Both the position numbers and the translations under genes were made by a program. The notes under the pieces were generated by a model that made no database searches, was not told the DNA's origin, and was given only the letters and a program-made list of their open reading frames with translations. From Meloidogyne chitwoodi (lineage: Eukaryota; Nematoda; Chromadorea; Rhabditida; Meloidogynidae), in contig JACZZP010000004.1 of NCBI GenBank assembly GCA_015183035.1, positions 1,302,001-1,366,000 of the forward strand: a stretch of DNA of 64,000 nucleotides, in the 5' to 3' direction. Each line of letters starts with the position of its first letter. Within the stretch, counting starts at the first letter, position 1. Below, in pieces: positions 12,209-23,824 of the stretch.

Positions 12209-12487
12209 TTTATTTAAAAAATATAAAAATACTATAATTTATTTTAATTAGACATTTATTTGTTTTTAAAAATACTTTTGATAATTTTTAAATAAAATTT
12301 AAGTAAAATAGAAAACTATGCTAAAAATTGTTGTTAAAAAAACATAATTTTCGTAAATTTACCAATTATTTTAACATTTAAATATATAAAATAATTATAT
12401 GTACTTATTAAAGATATTTGATTATTTTTTTTATTAATTCTTTGAGGGAAATGATAAAAATTATTAAATAAATATTTTAACTTAAAG

Positions 12488-13037
12488 TTGAGGATTTAAG
12501 AAAATTCTATGAAATATATTTTTATTTGATGCAAAGAAGATCAGGAAATATATCAAAAAGAATTTTAAATTTATTACCAAGTGAATATTTAGCACATTTT
12601 GAAATTATTTTACCTATAAAACATTCTTATCTTTTTAATTGCTATATTTATGATTGGGAAAAAAATGAAATGCCAAAATGGATGGCAGAAATGGGACAAG
12701 GAATATTAACACCTCTTATTAATTTGTCAAAAAAATATTGTTTACCATTTGATAATTTTATTAAACCTGAAAATGTTTATTTTTTTAAATTAAATAATTT
12801 AAATATTTTTAGATACCTAAAAAGCTTAAATCAATAGGCAAACATTGTTCAATGCCAAGTCATATATTTTTTGATAAATTTTTAATTAAACAAGTTGAAG
12901 ATAAATTAGAAGAAAATATTAATTTTAAGGAAAAAGAAGAAATTAATAAAAATGAAAATATAGAAGATAATAATATAGAAATTGTTATAGAAAATAATCA
13001 AGAAGAATTCTCATTTCCAATATTTAAAAGAAATTAA
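12488..13037 (+). CDS. Unrecognised coding exons, continuation of the preceding gene or separate gene
   Basis: An open block from about 12488 encodes EDLRKFYEIYFYLMQRRSGN and continues to KKYCLPFDNFIKPEN at about 12774. A canonical 38-bp intron (gtttat...ttttag) then removes an in-frame stop. The second exon starts IPKKLKSIGKHCSMP and ends in an acidic, Glu/Asn-rich tail FPIFKRN at 13037. The first exon begins in phase 1, which does not match the last reading frame of the preceding block, so either an exon between 12209 and 12488 is missed or this is another gene starting at the ATG at 12529. No family is recognised. The conserved-looking aromatic and Pro/Cys content argues for a real folded domain. 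Confidence 0.45.
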
Positions 13038-13367
13038 TAACAGAAAAATTAAAAGAATTTTTATTTTTCTCCAATAATAAGATATAAAATAAAAGAACCT
13101 TTTTAAATATTTATAACAAATAGATTCGTTTTTAAATAGAAATTAAAATATTTTTTTTACTCATTGACATGTTCATATGTTATATTTGATTTGATAAATA
13201 TTTAAAGATAATTACTAAATATTAAAACAATTAATTTATTATTATCTTTTCATTTCATTAATAATTTTATATTACTAGAGTTAAAACTTTATTTTTCTAA
13301 AAGTTTTGAACTAATAAGTATAATTTAAATAATTAAAAAATTAGATATTCTACTTTTATTCTATATT

Positions 13368-14033
13368 TATAAAAAGGTACTTGTATGCTTATAGCGGACC
13401 CCTTCCTTTTCACTGCTGCGCCTTTTTTCACTGCGCCGAAAAAATACTCTAGACTGCCTTTGATTGATATTGCCCCAAGAAAACTTTGATGTGTAAATAT
13501 GTATTTATAAATTTATAAAAAAAAATAAAACAACAAATTAAAAAGGAGGTATAAATTTGTTAATTCCATTCAAAATAGCATCAAAAACAGAATTGTTGAT
13601 TCCCTGATCACCACTATTAACCATGTTTGCGTTCTAATTCCTTTTTTTGATTTGCAACGTTTGTTCTTACAACACCATATGTAAGATCCTCGGTTAGATG
13701 ACATTCGCATTCCTGTCCCACATTTCTCACAATTACGCTCTTGATGCAAAATTCTACGTCGTTGAAAAAATCTAATGCTGCCTAATTCTTGATTACCAAT
13801 TCCAAGTTCATCAATATGTCGTATTAATTGATCATAGTTCATTTTAATAATTTTTTATCTTTTTACAAATTATGGCACAAATACAAAGTAACGCTAACAT
13901 GCCTTTACACATCAAAGTTTTCTTGGGGCAATATCAATCAAAGGCAGTCTAGAGTATTTTTTCGGCGCAGTGAAAAAAGGCGCAGCAGTGAAAAGGAAGG
14001 GGTCCGCTATAAGCATACAAGTACCTATAAAAA
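13368..14033. mobile_element. Merlin-type (IS1595/ISXO2-like) DNA transposon relic, 650 bp, TSD TATAAAAA
   Basis: The element at 13376-14025 has long, almost perfect inverted arms of about 125 bp starting GGTACTTGTATGCTTATAGC. It is flanked by exact 8-bp TSDs TATAAAAA (13368-13375 and 14026-14033). GG ends and 8-9-bp TSDs are typical of the Merlin superfamily. The interior carries a transposase N-terminal fragment on the minus strand, which supports the class. Confidence 0.85.
13570..13842 (-). pseudogene. Merlin/ISXO2-like transposase N-terminal zinc-ribbon fragment
   Basis: The frame starts MNYDQLIRHIDELGIGNQEL and contains FFQRRRILHQERNCEKCG followed about 17 residues later by WCCKNKRCKSKKGIRTQTW. 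This is the layout of the transposase zinc ribbon (C-x2-C...C-x4/5-C) that precedes the DDE domain in IS1595-like transposases. The similarity stops within a few residues of the second cysteine pair and the frame then runs into the element's inner sequence. The DDE catalytic domain is absent, so the element cannot move by itself. Confidence 0.75.
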
Positions 14034-14305
14034 TATTTAATATTAATTAGATATAAGGTAAAAATAGCATAAGGAAATTATTTTAAAGAAATATCAGAAA
14101 TTATATACAAGAAAAGATTTTTTATGTTTAATAGGTACTGTAAATCACTTTTAAGAATATTTATCACAAAATTATTAAATTTATGTAAGCTTTGTCAAAT
14201 TTATTTTCTTTATTCTAAAATTAAATTTTTATTTTTAAATTCTAACTATTATTATAAATTATAATTTGAAATTAAAAAATTACATGTAAGCTTTACAATA
14301 TCTTT

Positions 14306-15132
14306 TCATTTATCGCAACACCTTAATTTAGTAATTTAAAAATTTTATATTATTATTTTAATATAAAATATTACTTATATTTGCTAATTTAATTTTAATT
14401 AAAAAGTAATTTAAATCTACCGTTTATTTGAGCAAACTTGACCGTATTTGCAATTTCTTAATTTAGTAAATTAAAAATTTAGATAAAAAATTTTTATTAT
14501 TATTACTATTATTTTATTTTAAAAATATATATTATTTGTTCATTTAAATTAAAAAAATGATGCAAAAAAATATTAAAAATTTTAAATTTACTTATCGGTA
14601 GTGCAATGTTGATCATTATCGCAACATCTTAATTTAATTTTAGATAAACATAAAATTTTTATATTATTATTTAGTATAAAATAAATATTATTTGAAAATT
14701 TAATTACAATTAAAAATAAAAAAAGAAAAAAATATTAACAAAATTTTATATTTACCCTATGTCAGTGCAAACTCGTTTTTTTTCGCAACACCTTAGATAA
14801 ACATTAAATTAAGTCAAAATAAAAAAATATTACTTATCTTTACAACAATTATATGATTTTCGATCGCAACAACTTAATTAATAAAATATAAATAAATTTA
14901 AATTAATTATTATTATTCAAACAAATAATGATATATATCCAAAAATCATATCTTTTGCTATAAATATATTTTTCCAGAAAAATTAAAATTACTTGACATC
15001 TGAACAATATAGGTTAAAGCCACATGTAACGAATTTGTTAAACCCGCTCTTTGCAGAAATTTTATTAACTTGATTAAAAATAATTATTAATATAATTATA
15101 GAAGTAGTTAATAAAATATATTTTTTAAACAT
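14306..15132 (-). CDS. Secreted cysteine-rich protein made of tandem 12-residue mini-exon repeats
   Basis: Six exons on the minus strand: 14993-15132, 14834-14872, 14756-14791, 14592-14627, 14421-14456 and 14306-14321. Exon 1 starts MFKKYILL and holds a long hydrophobic signal peptide, then a first unit TCGFNLYCSDV. Exons 2-5 are 39, 36, 36 and 36 bp. All introns are phase 2, so each exon encodes one interchangeable unit: CCDRKSYNCCKD, CCEKKRVCTDI, CCDNDQHCTTD, NCKYGQVCSNK. Exon 6 ends in CCDK and a stop. The predicted protein is about 100 residues, with two or three cysteines per unit in a C-x5/6-C spacing. Splice acceptors are near-identical (attaag) and introns share long A/T blocks, as expected from repeated duplication of an exon plus its intron. 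I recognise no family. A parasite-secreted, effector-like protein is inference only. Splice phases all agree, which makes chance unlikely. Confidence 0.7.
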
Positions 15133-16351
15133 TTTTAATTTTTCGTATTTAAATTATAATAAATATAATTTTGTTAATCTCAAATAGGCAACTGTGAGAC
15201 TATTTTTAAAAAATTATCCAACAAATTATTTTATATTTATGTAGCTGTTATTAAAATATTTTAAAAAATTTAACTTAAAAATGTTTAAATATAATGTCCC
15301 ATCTAAATATTTAAGAAAAAATGAAGCATGCGTTGGATTAAATTGTAGTGAAATGAGGTATATCAGATTTTAGAAAAAATTATTTAAACAAATAAAATTA
15401 ATTTTTAAATTAAAAAAATTTTTTAAACTCTATTAAAACAGCTGCATAAAAATAAAATAATTTATTAAATAATTCTTATAGTAGGTAATTTTAATTATAT
15501 TTCTTTTTCTTTATCTCTGGAAATAATTCCCCGATGCCTTTTCTTATTTTGATCTAAATAAATTAGGGATTTGGATTACTTCCAAAATCACGATAATAAT
15601 TTTCTATAAAAATTATAGACTTATTATTTTATAAATAAATTTATTATAATATTTTTATTTTTTTTACTAAAGAATGTCTGATGCTTTTGTATGATTTCTA
15701 TTTCTTCCGTTAACAGTGATCAACAATTTTAATAAGAACTTGATAATTGATATAATCAATAATATTTTTTTGATTGCTAAATTATGTTTTATTGTTCTTT
15801 CTTTATTTTATCAGTAAAATTGATAACAAATTTTAAAAGAAAAAAGAATTAATTATTTAATTTTACTAAAAAATAATATTATAATTATTTTTAAATTATT
15901 AATACCTTATTTTTAAAATCGTTAGTTCACTAATAAGGGGATTGAAAAATAGTCCTCGAAATGCTGTAATATATATCTTTTTCCTAAATTGATTAAAATT
16001 ATAGAGAAATTTTAATTTTTTATATTTTATTTGATAAATTCTTTTATATATTTATTTTTCTTTTAATCAATTTAAAATATTTAGTGTATTTTTTTATTTT
16101 AAATACAAATGTAAAATTATTGATGATAGAGGATCGTTGTCATTTTTTTATTATTAATAAGAGAGAGCGTGACAGGAACATTTCTCTTTTACTCAAAAAA
16201 TATTAAAATTAAATCTTGTATACATTCAAAAGAATAAAAAAATATTTTTGTCTGTTTAAATCTTCAGTTTTATTTAATATTTAATTCTAAATTTAATTCA
16301 TTTAAATCTAAAATATTAATTTTTGGATATAGGAGAATTTTTATAAATTAA
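15133..16351. other. Intergenic gap between divergent genes
   Basis: This is a 1.2-kb region separating the minus-strand cysteine repeat gene from the plus-strand gene at 16352, so both promoters should lie here. A short open stretch at 15281-15357 (MFKYNVPSKYL..., ACVGLNCSEM before a GT) could be an isolated exon but cannot be placed in a gene. Confidence 0.5.
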
Positions 16352-18466
16352 ATGTATTTTAATTTAAATAATTTTATCTTTATTTTATATTTTTATATTA
16401 TTATTTTAATTAAAATATCAAAACAAAATTTATTAATAAAAAATAATAATTCATCATTATTATTAGAAAAACAACAAATTAATAATAATTATTTTATTAA
16501 AAATGAAAATAAAAAAATCAAATCTGCTAGTATTTGCAAACATTTTTGTTCAATTAGTGATTTTAATTCTTTATCATGTTGGTAGGATAATATTTAAAAA
16601 ATAATTATTTTTAATTTATTTTTAAGAGGCATTAATTTAATAATTTTTATTTCCATATAAATATCTTTTAATTAATTAGGTAGTTAAAAATCACTTTTAA
16701 TTAATATTAAAAAAATAATTATTATTTTTCTAATAATCAATTAATAATAATATCCATATATTTTAATAATAGGAATGAAACATTACAATTTTATGAAAAT
16801 ATGTTAGTTACTTTTTTAAGGCAAACAATTATTGTTGAGGTTATTATTAAATTTAATTTATATTTTTTAAAAATAAATTAGATAAATAGATTTCTTTGGT
16901 TACATACTAAAAATAATAAAGAAATTAAAAATGTTGAATATTCTGGTATTACTTTTGAATATTTAGCTAATGATACTTTAAAGAGGTTTATGAACTTGCC
17001 AAAACAATCATTTGTTAAAGATGGAAATAATTGGGTTTGTTTAAATTTTATAAAATAATTTTAATTATTATTAGGTTAATTATCCATTTTTTAATAAAAT
17101 TTATAATTAGTTAGAAAAAATTGGTTATTTTATAAATTATTTCCGAGATAATTGATTTTTCTAGATTTTGAACTGAATTTTGTGAGAAGAGCCAGATAGC
17201 AAATATTTTGGGATTAATTAATTTATTTTTTCTTTTTAGAAAAATGCTAAAAAGGTTTTTGAGAGTATTTCTCCAGCAATAGCTCATAATGTTCATAAAC
17301 ATGTGAAACACTTTAGATTATATAATTATGGTCTTGAATTTCCATTACTTGATTTTAATTGTCCACAAGGATGTGAAAAGTTGGAAATTTTGTTAAATAA
17401 TTTATTTAGATTGTTTTAAATTTTAAAAAAAATAAAAATTAATATATAAGTTTAATTATTTTAAAATAATTTTTTTAAATATTAATAAAACGTATAGGTA
17501 GTATTTATGTAATAATTAAATAAAAAAAAAAGAATTAGGCCTAACTACAGTTTCCGTACTTTTTTTGTTTTCGGACGAGTTATATGTCATTCGAAATAGC
17601 TCGTCGAGCTGAGTCGAATGACATAAAAACTAGTCCGCGGAAACAACTATGGGCTAAGTTACAGACCCCCGAAAATTGAAAAACCATAGGGGGGAGTAAG
17701 CTCATTTTTGTGGCAAAAAATAAAATATGAGTATGATAGCTCATTCGATAGGTCTCGAAGAGACCTATCGAATGAGACCAAAATTGTCGTGATTGGACGA
17801 TTTTGAACAAAGTTATGCATGATCGAAGTTTGCTGGAAACACGTCAAACTTGGACCTATTGGGAGTGTTTTATGACTTCTTCATTTGGGAGCCCATCTCT
17901 CGTTGGCTTTTTGTTACATGCGTCATTCTACGGCGCAAATTACAACAAAATAATTTATTCAGTGAAAATAAATGCAGCCGCAGTAATCACTTAAAATAAC
18001 CTTACTCCCCCCTATGGTTTTTCAATTTTCGGGGGTCTGTAACTTGGCCCAAAGTTGTTTCCGCGGACTAGTTTTTATGTCATTCGACTCAGCTCGATGA
18101 GCTCTTTCGAATGACATATAACTCGTCCGAAAACAAAAAAAGTACGGAAACTGTAGTTTAGCCAAGAATTAAATTAATAATAATTTTATTTTAATTATTA
18201 AGTAGGCTATATAATTTTATTTCAGAGATTGGAATATTTGGAAATGGCTTTTTCTTATTTCTTTTTTTATTTCCTTAATTTTTCTTTCATTAATTGCAAT
18301 ATTTATATTAATTTTGGATATTCGTGAAACTGCTTTATTGGCAATTGAAACTGATGGTCCTAAAGAAAATATTAAAATAATTAGAATAGAAGATGGAAAG
18401 TCAATATTAAACGATAAAGAATTTACTAATAAAAATAAATTTAGAATGCTAATTAATATTAATTAA
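16352..18466 (+). CDS. Unrecognised single-pass membrane protein with cysteine-containing ectodomain
   Basis: Five exons fit with matching phases: 16352-16581, 16773-16839, 16882-17034, 17240-17391 and 18226-18466. Residues 1-23 are a signal peptide (FIFILYFYIIILI). The ectodomain of about 190 residues has ICKHFCSISDF...SCWNETL, a helical-looking middle (RFLWLHTKNNKEIKNVEYSG), and DFNCPQGCEKLEILDW just before a hydrophobic helix (WKWLFLISFFISLIFLSLIA). A cytoplasmic tail of about 60 residues with LLAIETDGPKENIKIIRIE follows. The topology is therefore probably type I: outside N-terminus, one transmembrane segment, short tail. No known domain is recognised. The large fourth intron contains a complete transposable element (17538-18163), which adds 634 bp including its duplicated site and leaves both splice sites intact. 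Confidence 0.65.
17530..18171. mobile_element. Non-autonomous TIR element, 626 bp, TSD AAGAATTA, intronic
   Basis: The element at 17538-18163 has ends GGCCTAACTACAG and (inverted) GGCTAAACTACAG with arms of about 170 bp. It is flanked by exact AAGAATTA duplications (17530-17537, 18164-18171). The arm sequence (CAGTTTCCGTACTTTTTTTG, GTCCGCGGAAACAAC) is unlike the arms of the element at 6582. However, the inner blocks (ACCATAGGGGGGAGTAAGC, TTCGATAGGTCTCGAAGAG and about 150 bp reading AACTTGGACCTATTGGGAGTG onwards) match that element's core at roughly 90%, in opposite orientation. Confidence 0.85.
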
Positions 18467-19175
18467 TTATTAAATTTTAATATTTATATTTTTTTACTTT
18501 TTATGAGAAAAGTCCGAAAATTCGATCGGCAACCTTTTATTTATTAAATATTTTGAAACATAAAATCAACAATTTTTAAATCACAAAAAGATTATCCTAT
18601 TTCTAAAATTAAATGATTTCTGAATGGGAAAACTACCATCAGCTATGTTTTGTATATATAGGTAATCTAGGTATTTATTTTAAAATTAACATTTTTAAAG
18701 AATGAGTTGAGTTATTATATTTTAAAAATTTAATTGTTGAAAAAAAGTTGAGGAAAAATATGCTGACTTTGGTCTTGGAAAATAAAATTATATACTTTTT
18801 TTGTATCTACATATGTACATATATTATTTATAAATACATAAATGCCACTTATTATATTTATTAAATTACGTAAAAAATAGTTTTCTTTCAAAATGTAAAA
18901 TTCTACAATGTTTTATAATTAATAAATTAAATCTTTATAAAAAAATTTTTATTGTTTAATTTCTCAGTATGTTTTATAATGAAAATTATTGTTTTAAATT
19001 ATTTTCTTTTATTTCAGTAAAAATTTTTATTATAAAAATATTTATTTAAAAAAAATTTAATAAAAATGTGAAGTAAAATTGCCATTTATATTTAATTATA
19101 GTTATGTACATAATATAATTAAATTATTTTTTTTAATTTTTTAGATTTATATTAATTCTAAATATTTATAATAAA
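18467..19175. other. AT-rich intergenic gap
   Basis: About 700 bp with no coding or repeat signal. Confidence 0.55.
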
Positions 19176-20998
19176 ATGTCTTTAAATAATAATTCTCAAT
19201 TAACACAACAACTCTGTGAAGAAATAAATATATTAATTAAATCACCATATTATTATATTATTAATATACAATCATTTATTTTATTTATTAATTTAATTTT
19301 AATTTTTGTTCTTATTTATCAATTTAATAAAAATAAATTTACTTTACATGGAAATTTATTGGTTTGTTTTTATATATTTTTTAATTTTATTAAATCAATT
19401 TCCCCCTTTCCCCTTAACATTTTTTACTAATTTTCAATTATGTAAAATTTATGTTTTATAAAAATTAGAAATTAATTATAGTTATTATAATAGCACTTTA
19501 TTAAAAAATATAATACAATTTATTTTAATTTCTTTAAATTTTGAAGTTATTATTTAAAAATATAATTATTGTATACTTTTTTAATATGATTACTTTTTTC
19601 TTCATTGCTGTAAGATATCAGGTATTTTTTAATATTTAAAAATTAATATTATTTATTTATTTATTTACAGATAATTCTTTTATTTTCTAAAAATTCATGT
19701 GATTTATTAACTCCTTTATGGTTAGTTTGTTTATTACTTGGACCTTTCTTTTTTCAATCATTTGCTTATCCTTCTTTACATTTTTGTATAATGCTTGAAC
19801 GTTTAAGGGCAACAATATTTATGGAAAAATATGAAAAAGAAGGAAAGAAATTAGGTATTATAATGATTGTTTTAATTGTATGTATTTATTTATTTAATTA
19901 AATATATTATTTTAAATATATTAATTTAGTTTTGTTAAAAAGAAAAATTAAAAATAATTAAAAAGAAAATAAATTTAAAAAAATAATTTCAATAATAAAC
20001 AGAAGCACAATTACCAGAAAATAACAAAAATGGATAGTCTGAGAGTTATCCATTTAAATATTTCTTAACTCTTATCTATTAGATTTCTTTTTTACTTTAT
20101 TAATTAGGCTGGGAGGAAACTTACTTTTTCTTATTAAATAAAATATTTAAATTACTTTTATATTTTTAGTGGTTTTTCTCATCTTCATATTTAATTTATG
20201 TAATTATTAATGCTGCTTTAGATCCTAAAATGTCAATTGAAGGATCAATTTATTTAACAAATGGAAGTAATGCTAATATTATTTTATATTTAAATATTTT
20301 TATGACAATAATTATTATTATTACTGCTATTTGTGATTGGAAAATTACTAAATTTAATAAACAAATACAATTAATTAATAGGTTTATTTTTTAAATAAAT
20401 TCTTTTAATTTATTGTTCTGACCTAATTAAAGCCAAAATCGTCAATAAAATTACGAATACAATAATTTTAAAATTTATTTAAATTCATAGTTTATGATTA
20501 GGTATTTTAATTTCTTTACCAATAATTATTCATTTATTTCTAAAAATTTTTTAGTTTTTTTTATTTTAAATAAATATACATGTTATTAAATAATTATAGT
20601 CATGGCAATTATAGCCTTTCAAGAAATTTTCAACTTAGCGAGAATAAATTAGCAATGAGTGTAATTCTTCCGTTGGATATTGCTTATGCAATTCTTTATA
20701 CTTTATTTAATATATTAAATATAATAATTCGTTTATATAGGACAGAACTTTCAATTGTAGATTATACAACATATATGCAAAGCATAGATTTGGTTATTTT
20801 ATTTTTTAATTAATTTTAATTAATTATTTAAAGTTATTATATTTATATTCAATTGTTGCATTAATTATTTATATTCGTTTTATAAAATCTGTCACTAAAA
20901 GTCAGAAAAGATCTGTTATACAAAAGAATAATTATATGGTAAATAATGCTCAAATAATATATTTTAAAGAATTAGAACGTCAATGGAATTTTAATTAA
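19176..20998 (+). CDS. Sra-superfamily nematode chemoreceptor (Sra/Srab-like 7TM GPCR)
   Basis: Exons at 19176 to about 19362, about 19549-19620, about 19671-19878, about 20170-20380, about 20599-20793 and about 20832-20998. Motifs in order: LCEEINILIKSPYYYIINIQ before TM1, FTLHGNLL after TM1, a TM2-3 exon ending FIAVRYQ, SCDLLTPLWLVCLLLGP (the C-D-L...C pattern that follows in Sra/Srab proteins), FCIMLERLRATIFMEKYEKEG, and the hallmark YSLSRNFQLSEN at the start of TM6. The tail ends ERQWNFN. This Y.LS..FQ..EN motif separates the group from the Srsx receptors elsewhere in the window. Family role: chemosensory receptor in amphid or phasmid neurons. Whether it is Sra, Srab or Srb cannot be settled by eye. 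Confidence 0.75.
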
Positions 20999-21316
20999 AT
21001 TTAAAAAATAATAGAAATTAAATCAATATTTTTATTTATTTATATTTTTTAATATTTAGAATAAAATTATTTTTTTCTATAATTTATTTATTTAAGAAAA
21101 TTTCTAAAAAAGTAAATTTTATTATTTAGTTATTTAACAATTTGTAATAGTTAAACATCAACGTGGATTATATATAAATTGTTAAGAATTGATTAAATAT
21201 TTTTATTTTTTAAGCTTTTAGAATTTTAATAAGGAAATTTGTTTTTAATAAATATTAAATATATTTTTATTTTAAAAATTAAGAATAAAATATTTTAAAA
21301 TTTTTGTTAATTTTAA
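20999..21316. other. Short intergenic gap
   Basis: 318 bp of A/T-rich sequence between the receptor and the protease. Nothing is recognised. Confidence 0.5.
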
Positions 21317-23579
21317 ATGAAAAGAAGTTTTTTTAATTTTATTATTACAATTATTATATTATTTAAATTATCTTTGTCATCTAATTTAATAAACAGTAGT
21401 GGAGTACATAATATAATTATTGAACAAAATGGAGATCCATTGTTATATTTTTTTTTAATTTATTAAAATTTATTTTTAAAATTTTTGGCGACAAAATATT
21501 AACTTTAAATTTAATATTAAAATAAATTAATATTATTTTTATTTTAAAATTAGTAAAGGAATTATTTTACATGGAAGCAAAAAATTATTAGACCAATTGG
21601 ACGCTAGAAGTCATCAACTTATTAATGAAATAAATAATAATGGAAAGAAATATATTCATAGTGTATATAATTATAGAGATATGATTTTTGTTTCTTTAAT
21701 TAGTATAGGTATATTTTAATTAATTAATTATTTATATAAATTTTAAAGGCACTCCTGGACAACAATTTAGAGTATCAATGGACACAGCAAGTTCTAATCT
21801 TTGGATTGTAGATAAAACATGTAATAGCAAACAAAAATGTAATTCTAAATGTAAAAATAAAGGTATTTATTTAAATTATTTTAATATTTTTTAATTTAAA
21901 AATATTTTAGAATTTTGTTATAAAAACTGTGATAAATATTGTTGTGGTAATAAATATTCAAATATTTCTTCATGCGATAAAAAAACAAAATTTGATTCAA
22001 GTAAATCAAAAACATATAAAAATGATGGCCGTCCTTTTAGTATAATATATGGAAAAGGATTTGCTGATGGATTTTTAGGATCTGATATTTTAAAAGTTTT
22101 TTTATTAATTTATATTATATGAAAATTTAATTTATTTTTATAATTTAAAAATAAAAAGTTTGGAGGTATTGAAGATAATAATACATTAATAATTCCAAAT
22201 ATTGTATTTGGTCAATCAACAACAATAGATTTACATACAGGAAAAGAACCGATAGATGGAACAATGGGTTTAGCATTTCAATCAATTTCTATAAATAATG
22301 TTGAACCACCTCTTTCTGCTGCTATTCGTTTAGGTTGTAATAATTTAAATATTAATTTAAAATAAATTTTTAATTTTTATAAATTAAAATTGGGGTAATC
22401 CAAACCAGATCATTTTTAGTCTTTTAGTAATTTCCTGAATTCTACCAGGCCCATAATTATTTAAATTTCTGTCTCTAATATATTTTTAAAAATTTAATTA
22501 TAAGATTTAGATATTATAAAAATATTTAATTTTAAAAATAGGATTATTAGCTGAAGCAATATTTACTGTATTCTTAGCAACATTAAATATTGGTCAGAAA
22601 AAATTAAGTAAAGGTATTTTTAAAAATTTTAATATTTTTAATTTAATAATTAAATTTTAATAAAGGAGGAGGACAAGTTACTTATGGCGGTTATGATAAT
22701 AAAAATTGCGGGAAAGTGATTGGATGGACTCCATTAATAAATCGTTCATATTTTATTTTTGAAATTGAAGTAATTTTTAAATTATTATTTAATAAAATAT
22801 ATTAAATATTAATTAAGGATGTAATCTATTATAATAATTATAGTAGTAAAACTAAAGAAAAAGGTTTGTTTTTTATTATTTAATAAATTAAAATTAAAAT
22901 ATTTATATGTACTAGTTATGTCAGATACTGCTAGTTCACTTATTTATGGAAATAGTTCAATTATTCTTTCAATTGGAGAACAAATTGGAGCAGAATATAA
23001 TAAATCACAAAATTTATTATTTATTCCCTGTAATAAAAAATATAATCCAATAATATTTAAAATTAATGGAATTAAATATAATTTAACTAAAGTAGTAATT
23101 ATTTGAATTAAATTTAATTAATTAAATTAATTATAAAGGATGTATTAACTATTGATATTTATGATCCTTTACATTCAAAATGTTTATTTGGAATGGTTCC
23201 ACAAAATTTTCCAAATAAAAGTTTGTTTATAAATTTTATTTTTGTTTTCTTTTTGAATATAATCTCGAATTTGTCTTAAATTTGAGTCAAACAAGGCTAT
23301 AATTAAACAAATAATTTTATATATTTATAAAGCTTTTAATTGGATTCTTGGCGCACCATTCATTCGTCAATATTGTAAGTATATATTTAATAAATTTAAA
23401 AATTATTTAGTTTGTAATATTTCAAAATTAAGTTTTAATTGAAAAAGTACAAATAGGTTAATATTATTTTAATTTTTTTCTTTAAGTCCTTTTTATTTTT
23501 ATTTATTTTAGGTAATATATATGACATTGGCAAAAATAGAATTGGTTTTGCTAAAAGTAATAATTTAAATAATGATTGA
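21317..23579 (+). CDS. Pepsin-like aspartic protease (family A1), secreted
   Basis: Signal peptide MKRSFFNFIITIIILFKLSL, then a propeptide exon (about 21553-21710). The N-lobe follows with VSMDTASSNLWIVDKTC (first catalytic Asp), a cysteine-rich insertion (KQKCNSKCKNK...CYKNCDKYCCGNK), the flap YGKGFADGFLG, and GTMGLAFQSIS. The C-lobe has GGGQVTYGGYD..NC, WTPLINRSYFIFEI, VMSDTASSLIYG (second catalytic Asp), IPCNKKYNPIIFKINGIKYNL, and ends WILGAPFIRQYCNIYDIGKNRIGFAK. Order and length (about 440 residues over about 11 exons) match nematode ASP proteases of the gut or glands. Both active-site triads read DTA instead of DTG. The aspartates, flap Tyr and C-terminal strands are intact, so activity remains possible but is not assured. 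The exon boundaries around 22100-22160 and 22350-22540 are approximate. Confidence 0.85.
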
Positions 23580-23824
23580 TTTTTATCCAAATTTTAATCA
23601 AAGCTTTAAATATTTTCTAAAATATAATTTTCATCTCTAAAATAAAATCTAAGCCAAAATAAAAAATAATATTTATATATATATTAATAATATTTATATG
23701 TACATAAGATTATTAAATTAAAAAAATAATTAAGAATTATTTAAATTAATTTTAATTATTAGAAATATATTTATATAAAATATTTAAAAATCACTACAAA
23801 TAGAGGCAAGAAATATATATAATT

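Noticed and set aside
15281..15357. Short plus-strand frame MFKYNVPSKYL...ACVGLNCSEM before a GT, possibly another Cys-repeat exon
   Set aside because: The C-x4-C spacing only loosely resembles the neighbouring repeats, no signal peptide is present, and no downstream exon could be found.
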